This document shows, in pieces, positions 50,301 through 58,598 of a stretch of 64,000 nucleotides of DNA. The position numbers and the translations under genes are program-made. The notes below the pieces were generated by a model that saw only the letters and a list, made by a program, of their open reading frames with translations, was not told where the DNA came from and did not search any database. Origin of the DNA: Pseudomonas farris (lineage in GTDB: Bacteria > Pseudomonadota > Gammaproteobacteria > Pseudomonadales > Pseudomonadaceae); contig NZ_JAHSTV010000007.1 of the NCBI RefSeq assembly GCF_019145235.1, positions 124,001-188,000 on the forward strand, read 5' to 3'. Within the stretch, counting starts at the first letter, position 1, and each line of letters opens with the position of its first letter.

Positions 50301-52449
50301 AACGTTACAAGACAACGGCATGAAAATCGCCCACCAGAAAGCCGATGTGCCCCTCGGACAGCGACGCGACTTCAGCGACGGCCAGGCCCTGACCAAGTCT
50401 CGCCTGACCCTTGACGTGATTACCCTCAAAGACTTCGGCATGTTGCTCGACTACGCCGAGATGCCCATCCCTCCCGGTGCGGACAACAGCAAAAAACTGG
50501 ACCAACTGCAGCAAAAATTCAACCTGTTGCGCGACAACACCTATGCCGAACACCCGATCAAACAAATTACCGATATGGGTTTTATCGACCACACCAGCCT
50601 CGAAAACTCCTATGACGCGATCAAGGCATTCAGCAAAGGGCTCAAGAAAGAAGACCATGCCATTAGCGTCAACTTGCGCGCGGCCACCGGCAGCAAGAGC
50701 CAGGCGGAGTTGGCAGACAAACTCAAGGCATCGCTCAAGCAACTGGAGCATCCCGACGATGAGATCAGCCTGCAGAGCGGCTATGGGGTGAGCCTGAGCA
50801 CCCCCTTCATTAGCCTGGCCCAACTCGGTACAGGCCCCTTTCCCAGCGGTTCAGTGGCAGGCGGACGCAAATACAGCCTGAAGTTCGCGCGAGGCGAAAA
50901 TGGCATCATCGCTGACCTGTCACACGCGGGTATAGGCACGGCAAACGCAGGTGTAGGCGCCAGCAAGAATTTTTGGCCAAACGAACCCAAGGTCGATATG
51001 GGCAACGAACGTCAACTTGTACCGGCTATTCGTTTGGGAGCGAATCTCACCGCCACAGCCACCGCAACCCAACACCATGGCGTGGTGTTTACCGTACCGG
51101 ACGAGGACATCGATCACTTTGTCGACAACCTGTTCAGCGGCAAACTCAACCCACTGGAGATCATGACAAAAGGCGTCGACCATAAAACCCAAAATGGCAT
51201 GCACTTGAGTTTCGACCTTAATGCCAGCGGCACAGCCGAACTTAATGTCGGGCTGGGCATAACCGATAAGAACAGCTCTCCATTATCAGTCGCCAGCCGT
51301 ATCGGGATGGGTGGAACAGTCAACGTCAACTTGCTGAACTTCACTGATTATTCACTGACCAAAAGCAGCGATAAAAGCGAACTGCGCGAAGGCGGGATGA
51401 ACCGTGCGCGCCTGATGAACAAGCTGGATGCCGGGGTTTATTTCCGTACCCCACTCAGTGCAGCGCACACGGCCCCCAAGAATCCAACGGATCCGACGAA
51501 AGCCACTGCATCGCAATCGATTGCCATACCCTTGATAAGTGCCAATCTGAGCGCTTCCGCGGACTCGAAAACCACCAAGCGAATCGATTTGTCTTATACA
51601 CAAGCCAACCCCTTGACCACCGCCAACCTGAGCAAACTCTCCAAGAGTCTCGGCACAGCCTTCAAGGATCGTGCTTCTCAGGCAGAACTCAGCAGGCTGG
51701 CCAATGATCGGCAGCCGGAATTCGCCGAAGCAACACCCAAGGAAAAAATCCAGCGACACCTTGAGGGGCTGAGTCAGTACTTTTGCGACAAGCCCGTGGC
51801 AAACGACGAACAATATGCGGCCCTGCGAGCGTTGAAACGCTCCTCGGTTCAACAGGAGGCGGCGGACAAGAAACACAGCATGCTTGACAGCGCACGCTTC
51901 GAGAGTTCCTACACCAACTTGTCGCGCCTGAGCGAGCAAGGGGTGGTGTCCAAAGTCATGAGTCTGGTGAGTTCGATGCATTCACCCAGCAACGCCGAAC
52001 AAGTCTGCGCATTGCTGCGTGATGACCCAACGCTCAAGTCCCTGATCAAACAGCTGCAATCCTCCGATGGCAACCTGGCTAGGGTTCGACTTGAACTCAA
52101 GGATCACGTCCAGGACAAGATCGATCAAGGCAGTCGCAGCGGCGCGCTGTCACAAACGGCTCTGGCAGCCCTGCTGGCTGACCGCGACAATATGCGGATC
52201 AAAGCCATTACCGTGTTCCAGAGCGCCAGCCAAAAGGAAGATTTTACCTCCCCGCTGCCGTTACTCAGCTCCAACAGCTCCGCCGCTCTGATCGTCACTA
52301 AAACCCTGGGCAAGATCAGCTTTTCTTATGGCGAGAATCAGGACACGCCAAAAAAATACGTCTTGGACGGCGAACTCGGCAAGCCCACGCAAAGCCTGAA
52401 AAGTACAGTTGGTGCGCTGAAGAAAGATGGGTTTGAGCTAAAAAGCTGA
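47359..52449 (+). CDS. AvrE-family type III effector
   Basis: A 1696-residue protein at the distal end of the hrpJ-hrcU operon. Its size, its hydrophilic N-terminus, the beta-propeller-like middle (about residues 250-750, with short repeats such as ALSVGLSNDRLFIADTEGKLYSVG) and the C-terminal end match the AvrE/DspE/WtsE effector family, known as RopE in P. fluorescens. In plant pathogens these proteins act inside host cells to promote water soaking, and some form membrane channels. Residues 73-177 contain three tandem copies of a 39-residue unit. AAGGA is 9 bases ahead of the ATG, and an hrp box lies 77 bases upstream. The frame is intact. Confidence 0.9.
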   Translation: MPHNSINSTPAVSTPNVQGLTVRPGLEQRSERPTQNASSSLANLGMRQKQWVDRPHQNTGAQPSKRVQPDAHLPPSRHTAGASSDQNTHPQPPQYAAEKLRQLMIKEPHLYLPPSRHTDGTTSGQNAHPQQPNYTAENLRQLTNRQPRLYLPPNHHTAGTSSGQNAHLQQPNSTTAQKPGISLNAKGQPDFLGFTPPALTDLLKSILGQPKQTYQAQHSLENGQDHLLLDQQGSVLHLKQSPTALVVLRSSQAEAPSSALTRDASTFEVHGNNTQIATGGLKSTPLQIPGKAHLAQLTGIHEEKNGEQLRVHEGRLHRFNASTTSWEPKPGSEGKVLSQLSTHGNGAVYGQGDDIFKNLKTFSVASDNVAVCLIHKHDQQDIRLVDVLQEAQLSPSRRLKLNDGKSEALSVGLSNDRLFIADTEGKLYSVGRNELNTGERNLNLAPEQDFQPVGEKFGAGKQVTGFMHGDDGALHILVTDHLGQTHAHPLDEQSKGLKSSWNLTDALVLDNKRGLAGGADPTPANTFDLGPSGRMGITDKRIQQWDPTTQDWKDTGIKDVEQLQRGADNKAYMLKDGKIAKLDVSPHYTPVAVGTGHTLTQTSRSTNVSVGDELPGLENRTVTTFTMLNDKQFAVCDDQNRLTAHHKTGDPSELTHHGLPDKVSSLALDENHNLHALTTQGELFVLAKDDWQAPEARPEANWKPVVTSDNPPRLLASIRTADDGSLSATVRNRSHTQVHLKQGEWQPLIPRPTDHNALNDLFTNVRGSENSKRIPFTGGTLRVAINLMGRSGESSNKSSASEFFRAHIYKNTLEIPRPLKNIGNNIQHHHHGREGLRPIYETESKLFERLDMIHKDSGKAPGAGNDFKSRIARLDLGAPGAGLLTDLEAFRTELEDNSHRAAMHLGHQHGQSKLLRQKEGLLNIHGEVSEPSKRTALSMALSTASEKRNLNSSGHDLLKELQDVLTQFAPSAENHTGALLKTLQDNGMKIAHQKADVPLGQRRDFSDGQALTKSRLTLDVITLKDFGMLLDYAEMPIPPGADNSKKLDQLQQKFNLLRDNTYAEHPIKQITDMGFIDHTSLENSYDAIKAFSKGLKKEDHAISVNLRAATGSKSQAELADKLKASLKQLEHPDDEISLQSGYGVSLSTPFISLAQLGTGPFPSGSVAGGRKYSLKFARGENGIIADLSHAGIGTANAGVGASKNFWPNEPKVDMGNERQLVPAIRLGANLTATATATQHHGVVFTVPDEDIDHFVDNLFSGKLNPLEIMTKGVDHKTQNGMHLSFDLNASGTAELNVGLGITDKNSSPLSVASRIGMGGTVNVNLLNFTDYSLTKSSDKSELREGGMNRARLMNKLDAGVYFRTPLSAAHTAPKNPTDPTKATASQSIAIPLISANLSASADSKTTKRIDLSYTQANPLTTANLSKLSKSLGTAFKDRASQAELSRLANDRQPEFAEATPKEKIQRHLEGLSQYFCDKPVANDEQYAALRALKRSSVQQEAADKKHSMLDSARFESSYTNLSRLSEQGVVSKVMSLVSSMHSPSNAEQVCALLRDDPTLKSLIKQLQSSDGNLARVRLELKDHVQDKIDQGSRSGALSQTALAALLADRDNMRIKAITVFQSASQKEDFTSPLPLLSSNSSAALIVTKTLGKISFSYGENQDTPKKYVLDGELGKPTQSLKSTVGALKKDGFELKS
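47575..47890 (+). repeat. Tandem 117-bp repeats in the effector N-terminus
   Basis: Units begin at 47575, 47692 and 47809, each opening with LPPSRHT or LPPNHHT and sharing SGQNAHPQQPN-type sequence. The first two units are exactly 39 codons; the third is cut short at about 47890. Confidence 0.9.
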
Positions 52450-52565
52450 GGGTTCTTTCGATCGTTCCCACGCCGGCCAGGCCGGCCTGAATCTGGTTGA
52501 TCATTCAGTACCCGGAGTTCGAGAAGGCAGCCTCAAAATCTCTGTCCGGAAGTCCCCACGCATAA

Positions 52566-52597
52566 AAAACGGACTCATATTGCTATGAGTCCGTTTT
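52566..52597. terminator. Bidirectional terminator between effector and chaperone genes
   Basis: A 13-bp perfect stem (AAAACGGACTCAT / ATGAGTCCGTTTT) with a 6-base loop lies between the convergent avrE-type gene and its probable chaperone gene. Confidence 0.92.
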
Positions 52598-52667
52598 CAT
52601 TTCAGGTTCTGGCAAAGCCTTGAACGGCTAAACCTCAATACACTTCACCGGGCAGTTCGACCTCCCC

Positions 52668-53066
52668 TCAACTCAACAAACGCCCCAGGGTGACGCGAGT
52701 CTCTTGCACTTGAGCCATAAACCCACTGACCACATTACAAAAGTGTTCTTCATCAAGCCCCGTCAGTTCGCGTTGGGTGCACAGACGCACATCTCCCTGG
52801 TCCAGGGCGAACCAGCAACCGCGCAAGGTCGACACATCGAAATTCATCTCCAACAGGTGCTGCAGGTTGCCTGCGTCCTTTTGCATCCCACCCAGCCGGC
52901 AGTGAAACACCACACTGTCACTGTGCTCGGGTAACTCGATCACTGCTACCTGACGCTGCTCATGATCGTAGAGCGCACACACCCCGTTCTGCAGCGTCAG
53001 AGGAGTGCCCAGTTTTTCGCTCAAACGGGCGATGAAACGCTGGATATCAGGTTTGGTATTCGCCAT
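52668..53066 (-). CDS. CesT-type effector chaperone (DspF/ShcE-like)
   Basis: A 132-residue, small acidic protein with the alpha-beta pattern of class I type III chaperones (DIQRFIARLSEKLGTPLTLQNGVCALYD ... VVFHCRLGGM ... LLEMNFDVSTLRGCWFALDQGDVRLC). Next to an AvrE-family effector, the natural partner is that effector, as DspF is for DspE. The ATG at 53066 is preferred to the one two codons earlier because AGGAA is 7 bases away from it. It has its own hrp box at 53109-53137. Confidence 0.87.
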   Translation of the reverse strand: MANTKPDIQRFIARLSEKLGTPLTLQNGVCALYDHEQRQVAVIELPEHSDSVVFHCRLGGMQKDAGNLQHLLEMNFDVSTLRGCWFALDQGDVRLCTQRELTGLDEEHFCNVVSGFMAQVQETRVTLGRLLS

Positions 53067-53085
53067 CGTCATTTCCTCGGATTGA

Positions 53086-53511
53086 TTACGCTAGGGAATG
53101 GCGCGTTCTGAGTGGACGAATAACGGCGAAGGGTTCCACTAAAGATGAAGTGGAGGATAAATGCGTCAAACCCACCAACTCCAGCAAGCCGTTTATCAGG
53201 CCTTGCATAAGTGCCACACTGAGGCACTCATTGGACACCGCGTGCCAGACCACAAAGGTTTGCTGGCTGTCCAGACACAGATAATAGCCATCATAAGACT
53301 CGACATCCTCGAAGCGGCGTTTGAGGGTGTCGGAAAACAGGTGGGGGCGCTGGGCTTTGCGTTGAATATTCAATGCCACCCCCCAGCCGATACTTTCCTT
53401 GCGGTAAACAAACTCGATACCCGGCGCCCATCGCCAGATGCTTGCTCGCTCCTTGCCAACACAGGCCAGAAAATCCTGCTGATCAGCGCTATGCGTAATC
53501 ATCTCACTCAT
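53086..53511 (-). CDS. hrpV: HrpV, negative regulator of HrpS
   Basis: A 141-residue protein at the end of the hrpF-G-hrcC-hrpT operon, where P. syringae has hrpV. Visible features are the DFLACVGKERASIWRWAPGIEFVYRKE segment and EDVESYDGYYLCLDSQQTFVVWHA. In P. syringae HrpV binds HrpS and represses hrpL, and HrpG relieves this. It is longer than I remember for P. syringae HrpV. The ATG at 53511 overlaps the hrpT stop; 53502 is another possible start. Confidence 0.75.
   Translation of the reverse strand: MSEMITHSADQQDFLACVGKERASIWRWAPGIEFVYRKESIGWGVALNIQRKAQRPHLFSDTLKRRFEDVESYDGYYLCLDSQQTFVVWHAVSNECLSVALMQGLINGLLELVGLTHLSSTSSLVEPFAVIRPLRTRHSLA
53109..53137 (-). promoter_or_regulatory. hrp box for the chaperone gene
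   Basis: On the minus strand GGAACC (53137-53132), 16 bases, CCACTCA (53115-53109). It is located inside the 3' end of hrpV, about 43 bases before the chaperone ATG. Confidence 0.88.
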
Positions 53512-53701
53512 GAACAGGTACCAGGCTGTATTCATCAACGCTGTTACGTAAAGCCGGTGACCACCAGACTTTCAGCTCAGTGTTCTGGGCCTCAAATTGC
53601 TGACACTCAACTGAAGAGCAGGTGTTATCTGTCATTGCAGAACAGGCGTTCAAAAATAAAACGCTTATTATCAGAAAAAATCTGAAATACCTGAATTTCA
53701 T
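53504..53701 (-). CDS. hrpT: HrpT, outer-membrane lipoprotein
   Basis: A 65-residue lipoprotein with a hydrophobic signal and lipobox LNAC (FFLIISVLFLNACSAM). It lies between hrcC and hrpV, as hrpT does in P. syringae, where it is needed for secretin function as a pilotin-like factor. AGGAG is about 10 bases ahead of the start. It overlaps hrpV by 8 bases. Confidence 0.85.
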   Translation of the reverse strand: MKFRYFRFFLIISVLFLNACSAMTDNTCSSVECQQFEAQNTELKVWWSPALRNSVDEYSLVPVHE

Positions 53702-53811
53702 GTTTCAGTCTCCTGTCGCTGGAGTCTACTGACGGCCTTATTCCGTAGGCGCGCCACTCTATAGAAACAACTTGGTTGGGGGCTAAGTAATGACTTAATG
53801 GGTGCCAGCGT

Positions 53812-55833
53812 TCAAAGAGGCAACATCGATACCCTGGATGTTCGCCCTGGCACTGTCGGTGTAACGGCTGGTCGCAACGCAATGAAAACCTCAACCGATT
53901 CACCGGGTTGCAAGCGCGCTCTCGGAGAAACAGTTACTGCTAGTGTCTGCGAACCCGCGCAAAAAGCTTCATCGAGCAGTTCGGGGTGATCGCTGGCATT
54001 TCGCACCACGCCTACGGCAATATCGAAATCAGCACCACTAAACCACTGGCCACGCTTTGGATCCATTACCAAGCCTGGCCCCACTCTACACACGTTATGC
54101 ACCATCGCTCCAGATACTGCCTCTTTGGCATTACCGGGAACCCGCCCTTTTGCCAGGTCGGCAAACGCCACGGAAATTGCTTCACGCAGCAACGTGGTTT
54201 TATCCGGTTGCCTGGCGCGTGCCAACGCTGTATCCAGTTGCGGCTTGTTCTCGGCAGCAACATAGCGGGCAGGATCGACCTGATCGCCAATCAATTTGGG
54301 GGTCAGAATAAACATTCGTTCTCGCTTTGAAACGTTCTGACGTTTGGAGGAAAAAAACGACCCGATCAGTGGAAGACTGCCCAGTATGGGGACCCGATCA
54401 TTATGGTCAGCACTTTCGTCGACATGAAATCCGCCGATCACCAAAGAGCGGTTCTCACTGATCACAGCCTGGGTGCTGACGGTGCCTTTTTTTACGCCAG
54501 GGATCGCGTCATCCTGACTTTGCTCGAGCTGACCGTCTTCGATGTCGACGATCAACTGAAAGCGGTTCTGCTCCCCCCCCGGGATGCTCCGGGGGATCAC
54601 TTGCAGGCTGGTGCCGGCGGTGACGGGCTGGACATTGGCGACCCGCTCCCCGGTGGTCTGGATATAGGCTGTGCGACTGAAATCGATGACAGCGGGTTGA
54701 TTCTCCAGGGTCAGCACCGAGGGCTGGGCGACGACCGAGGCCACGCCCTGCCCTTCGAGGGCCTGAATATCGGCAAAAAAGCGGTTGAAGTCAGAAATGG
54801 ACAATGTAGAAGCTCCACCCGTCAGCAAGTTACTGCCAAACTGCACAGAGCCGGCCCGGCCTCCCCAGCGCGACTCCAGACGCCACAGTTGCGTACGATC
54901 GATATCCAGAATGATTGCATCGATTTCCACCAGGTTACGCGGGACATCAAGCTGGGCGATCAACTGCTCATAAATCGGGCGTTTCTCCGGGTTATCGAAA
55001 ATCAACACCGCGTTGTTACGTACATCCGCAGCCACGCGGCGGTTGCTCGATGTCTTGCTCGAAGTCTTGCTGCCATTGGTTTCGGCTTGCCCGGAAGTGC
55101 GCTCGTTAGCCGAACTCATGATTTTGTTGCGACTGAAATCGCTCATGTTCTTCAAGGCCTGGATATTAGCCTGGGGATCCTGGGTCACGGATCGTGAGCT
55201 CCGACTGCTGAGCAGGTCATCGAGAATATTGGCGACTCCCGGAATCGTTATGCTCTGGTCCCGATAATTGACCTTTCGGTCCGCGACCGTCGCATAACGC
55301 AACGGAAACATCATGATCTGCTGCTTGTCTTCTGCCTTGACTTTCTCTTTGCTGAAATTACGGACCAACTCCACATAGCGCGCCGGTCCACTCACCAGCA
55401 CCATCCCTTCATCGGGTAACTCTCCCCAACCAAAGCGCTTGTCCAGCAGACCAATGTCGGTCAGGGCCTGTTTCAGATCGGGCACAGCGTCGGCAGACAC
55501 TTCAAGGCGCCGTGCCGATTGCGTGTTCTGCGGGCTGATATACAACTTGCCGTTGTAAAGAAACCATTGGAACTGATGCTCCAGGGCCAGCCGATCGAGA
55601 AACTCCTGGGCATTGGCCGAACGGATTTTGGCGTCCACCACACCTGACACCCCCCCCACGTCCAGACTCACGCCAAATGAATTGGCAAAATCAGCGAGCA
55701 CTGTTGCCAAGGGTGTTTGCGTCGCCTCATAGGCATAAGGCGACTGCCGCCATTGCTCGGGAACGGCGGCAGTGGCAGGGCTCGGCCAAGCCAAAGCACT
55801 GAGCAACGACCACCCGCAGAGACGCCTAAACAT
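53812..55833 (-). CDS. hrcC: Type III secretion secretin HrcC (SctC)
   Basis: A 673-residue outer-membrane secretin. It has a signal peptide (MFRRLCGWSLLSALAWPSPATAA), periplasmic N-domains (about residues 30-330) and the secretin core (about 330-560), including VVAQPSVLTLENQPAVIDF and the VPILGSLPLIGSFFSSK signature, then a C-terminal S-domain-like tail. Two C8 tracts lie within it (54573-54580 and 55650-55657). Overlap with hrpG is 8 bases; a 110-base gap precedes hrpT. Confidence 0.96.
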   Translation of the reverse strand: MFRRLCGWSLLSALAWPSPATAAVPEQWRQSPYAYEATQTPLATVLADFANSFGVSLDVGGVSGVVDAKIRSANAQEFLDRLALEHQFQWFLYNGKLYISPQNTQSARRLEVSADAVPDLKQALTDIGLLDKRFGWGELPDEGMVLVSGPARYVELVRNFSKEKVKAEDKQQIMMFPLRYATVADRKVNYRDQSITIPGVANILDDLLSSRSSRSVTQDPQANIQALKNMSDFSRNKIMSSANERTSGQAETNGSKTSSKTSSNRRVAADVRNNAVLIFDNPEKRPIYEQLIAQLDVPRNLVEIDAIILDIDRTQLWRLESRWGGRAGSVQFGSNLLTGGASTLSISDFNRFFADIQALEGQGVASVVAQPSVLTLENQPAVIDFSRTAYIQTTGERVANVQPVTAGTSLQVIPRSIPGGEQNRFQLIVDIEDGQLEQSQDDAIPGVKKGTVSTQAVISENRSLVIGGFHVDESADHNDRVPILGSLPLIGSFFSSKRQNVSKRERMFILTPKLIGDQVDPARYVAAENKPQLDTALARARQPDKTTLLREAISVAFADLAKGRVPGNAKEAVSGAMVHNVCRVGPGLVMDPKRGQWFSGADFDIAVGVVRNASDHPELLDEAFCAGSQTLAVTVSPRARLQPGESVEVFIALRPAVTPTVPGRTSRVSMLPL

Positions 55834-56239
55834 ACAGCCTTCCTGTTGAACCGGATTGGTTCAAACGCCTGGGCAACGGCGTGGCCGTGTTATCGAGCAT
55901 CGACTCCCAGACATCCCGCTGATTAGCCAGGGACTCGAGTGCATGAATGATCGTGGCGGTGCAATCAAACTCCAGTTGCAGCAGCAGGCAGAGGCGGCGC
56001 TCGGTCGGGTCGAGCGCCAAGGCACCGCTGAAGCGCTCGAGGCTTGGACCGCAAAGGCTCAGGGCCGCTTCAAGGCTTGCGTCATCCCCGCACCAGCTAA
56101 CGCTGAGCATCGCGATACACAACAAACCGTTATGACGCCGCTGAATCTTGATCGGTGCGTGATCAATACTCAGTTTCAGCTCAACATCGCCACTATCGAG
56201 CCAACCTTCGACAGTGGCGATGAGCTCAGCGGATTTCAT
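55826..56239 (-). CDS. hrpG: HrpG, type III secretion accessory/regulatory protein
   Basis: A 137-residue protein between hrpF and hrcC, the position of hrpG in P. syringae. The sequence (ELIATVEGWLDSGDVELKLSID ... LSWCGDD-like region ... DCTATIIHALESLANQRDVWESML) is compatible with the chaperone-like HrpG that counteracts HrpV. Assignment is mainly from gene order. It overlaps hrpF by 14 bases. Confidence 0.78.
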   Translation of the reverse strand: MKSAELIATVEGWLDSGDVELKLSIDHAPIKIQRRHNGLLCIAMLSVSWCGDDASLEAALSLCGPSLERFSGALALDPTERRLCLLLQLEFDCTATIIHALESLANQRDVWESMLDNTATPLPRRLNQSGSTGRLYV

Positions 56240-56447
56240 TGAGGATCGCCTTGGCCAGGTTGTGTTTGACTAGGACTTCCTGGTTGGCCGCCCAACTGGC
56301 AGTGGCGGATTGACGCATGGCCGAGTTGAAAGCATGCCAGTCATCCTGGGAGAAGGCATCCATATTCATGGCTGCCGAATCCAGACCTTTCTGCGCATGA
56401 TCAAAGTTGTTGTCGAGGCGGCGTCGAAGTGCGTCTGAAGAAAGCAT
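56226..56447 (-). CDS. hrpF: HrpF, small type III secretion protein
   Basis: A 73-residue helical acidic protein: ALRRRLDNNFDHAQKGLDSAAMNMDAFS then SWAANQEVLVKHNLAKAILNEIR. Size and pattern match HrpF of P. syringae, a needed component related to pilin-chaperone proteins. It is the first gene of the hrpF-hrpG-hrcC-hrpT-hrpV operon, with an hrp box 31 bases before its start. Confidence 0.82.
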   Translation of the reverse strand: MLSSDALRRRLDNNFDHAQKGLDSAAMNMDAFSQDDWHAFNSAMRQSATASWAANQEVLVKHNLAKAILNEIR

Positions 56448-56477
56448 TTTGATACTCCAGGTTTGTTTGCTGCTCCC

Positions 56478-56505
56478 TGAGTGGCCACCGGCCGAACTTG
56501 GTTCC
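56478..56505 (-). promoter_or_regulatory. hrp box for the hrpF (hrpC) operon
   Basis: On the minus strand GGAACC (56505-56500), 15 bases, CCACTCA (56484-56478). It lies between hrpF and the IS66-type insertion, so the secretin operon keeps its own promoter. Confidence 0.93.
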
Positions 56506-56650
56506 CCGGCATGGAGAAATAGTGCGCGGCGGTCGCAGGGTTCTATCCCGCGACATACATTCCCGGCAGCCCCCTGAACTCAAGCGGCAACGGCTGCTAG
56601 GGGTAACCGTCCGGCCAACTCATCTACCCAGCCCCGCAAGGCCAGGACAT

Positions 56651-56678
56651 GGTGTGCACTTAAATTTAAGTGCACACC
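56651..56678. repeat. 28-bp perfect palindrome in the IS66 leader
   Basis: The half GGTGTGCACTTAAA is followed directly by its exact reverse complement. It lies 48 bases inside the left end and 28 bases ahead of tnpA. It could bind a regulator or form a cruciform or mRNA hairpin. Confidence 0.93.
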
Positions 56679-56705
56679 AGTTCCAGCCTTTTAAGCGGGT
56701 ATTTC

Positions 56706-57002
56706 ATGCAGCCACAACGCCGTTCCTACTCCAAGTCCTTCAAGGCCCAAGTCATTCAAGAGTGTGCCCAGCCCGGCGCTTCGATTGCCTGCATCGCGCT
56801 CAGCCATGGTCTCAACGCAAACCTCGTACACAAATGGATTCGGGTGCAAGCGCAGAAAAGCACGGCGCTGCAATCTGCATTCATTCCGTTACCCATGCAG
56901 CTGGCCGTAGCAAATTCGCACGCAGCATCATCAAATATCTGCGTTGAAATCCAGCACCCGCGCGGTACCGTCAAAGTGAACTGGCCAACCGAAAGTGCAT
57001 GA
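56706..57002 (+). CDS. tnpA: IS66 accessory protein TnpA
   Basis: A 98-residue protein with the helix-turn-helix of IS66 TnpA: RRSYSKSFKAQVIQECAQPGASIACIALSHGLNANLVHKWIR (about residues 4-45). The tail (VEIQHPRGTVKVNWPTESA) is also typical but ends early. The stop codon overlaps the tnpC start in an ATGA arrangement. IS66 elements normally have tnpB between tnpA and tnpC, and it is absent here. Confidence 0.88.
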   Translation: MQPQRRSYSKSFKAQVIQECAQPGASIACIALSHGLNANLVHKWIRVQAQKSTALQSAFIPLPMQLAVANSHAASSNICVEIQHPRGTVKVNWPTESA

Positions 57003-58593
57003 TTTCGCTCCCCAATCTCGATCACCTTACCCCTGAACAACTGCGCGCTTTGGCGGCGCAGTTGATACAGCGTGTCGAGACGCTCGACCAGCAAGTCGAG
57101 GCGATGGGTAAGACGGTCGAGACCATGGGCAAGAAGATCAACCGCGACCAAACGGTGATCGAGAAACTGACCCATGAGATCGCACAACTCAAGCGCTTGA
57201 AGTTTCCCAAGCGCAGCGAGCAGTTGAATCCGCAGCAGGCCAACTTGCTCGATGACTTGATCGATACCGATATCGCGGCGATTGAAGCTGAGCTTCAAGC
57301 CTTGCAAACCGCGTCAGCGGCGACCGAGAAAAAGCAAAAGCCCAAGCGCACCGCGTTGCCGGCAGAATTTCCACGCACGTTGATCCATCACGAACCGGAC
57401 AACACCCACTGCCCATGCGGCTGTGCACTCAAGCGCCCGGTGAGGACGTCAGCGAGAAGCTGGACTACACGCCCGGCGTATTTACCGTCGAGCGCCATGT
57501 CCGTGGCAAGTGGGTCTGCGATGACTGCGAAACGCTGATCCAGGCACCCGTTCCGGCGCAGGTCATCGACAAGGGCATCCCGACTGCCGGGCTGCTGGCC
57601 CACGTCATGATCGCCAAGTTTGCCGACCATCTTCCGCTTTACCGCCAGGAGTCGATTTTCGGTCGAGCTGGCTTGGCGATTCCGCGCTCAACGTTGGCTC
57701 AATGGGTTGGCGTAGCTGGCGTGCAGTTGCAGCCTCTGGTCGACGCGCTGCGCGACGTGGTGCTTGGGCAGCAAGTCATCCATGCTGATGAAACACCGGC
57801 GCAGATGCTCGCTCCGGGCTCGAAGAAAACTCACCGCTCTTATGTGTGGGCCTACGCCACCAGCCAGTTCTGCGAAACAGCGGCTGTCGTCTATGACTTC
57901 AGTCCCAGCCGCGCTGGTGAGCATGCTCGCAACTTCCTGCAAGGCTGGAAGGGCAAGCTGGTCTGTGATGATTTTGGCGGTTACAAGGCCAGCTTCGAAC
58001 TCGGCGTGACGGAGATCGGTTGCATGGCCCATGCGCGGCGTAAGTTCTTCGAATTGCATGCCACCAACAAGAGCATGCTCGCCGAGCAAGCCCTGCGCTA
58101 TATCCAGTTGCTGTACGAAATCGAAAGTGAAGTCCGCGACCTGGATCCGGATTTACGGCGCCGAATACGGCAAGAAAAAGCCGTACCGGTGATGGATAGG
58201 CTGCATGCCTGGATGATCGCGCAGCGTGATCTTGTACCCGAAGGATCGGCTATCAGCAGAGCGTTGGATTACAGTCTGCAACGCTGGGCAGCGCTGTCGC
58301 GCTACCTCGATGACGGAACTGTTCCCATTGATAATAATTGGGCAGAGAACCAGATCCGGCCTTGGGCTCTTGGACGCAAGAACTGGCTCTTCGCAGGGTC
58401 GCTACGCAGCGGAAAACGGGCGGCGGCGATCATGAGTTTGATCCAATCTGCGCGACTCAACGGGCATGATCCGTATGCTTATTTGAAGGACGTTCTCACG
58501 CGTCTGCCGACGCAGCGGGCGAGTGAAATTGATCAGTTGCTGCCGCATAGGTGGACGTCGGGCTTACCCAGAACGCTCAAGAATGACGGATAA
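56999..58593 (+). pseudogene. tnpC: IS66 transposase TnpC, frameshifted
   Basis: The N-terminal part (from MISLPNLDHLTPEQLRALAAQL, coiled coil, then the zinc-finger-like HCPCGCALKR) is in one frame. The remainder (GEDVSEKLDYTPGVFTVERHV onwards) is in another. The two meet at about 57430-57440, where one base appears to be missing between the KR and GEDVSE codons. The catalytic DDE region is otherwise intact: HADETPAQML, VCDDFGGYKA and NWAENQIRPWALGRKNWLF. Together the parts make about 530 residues, the normal TnpC length. The element is therefore probably immobile unless helped in trans. Confidence 0.87.
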
Positions 58594-58598
58594 GGATC

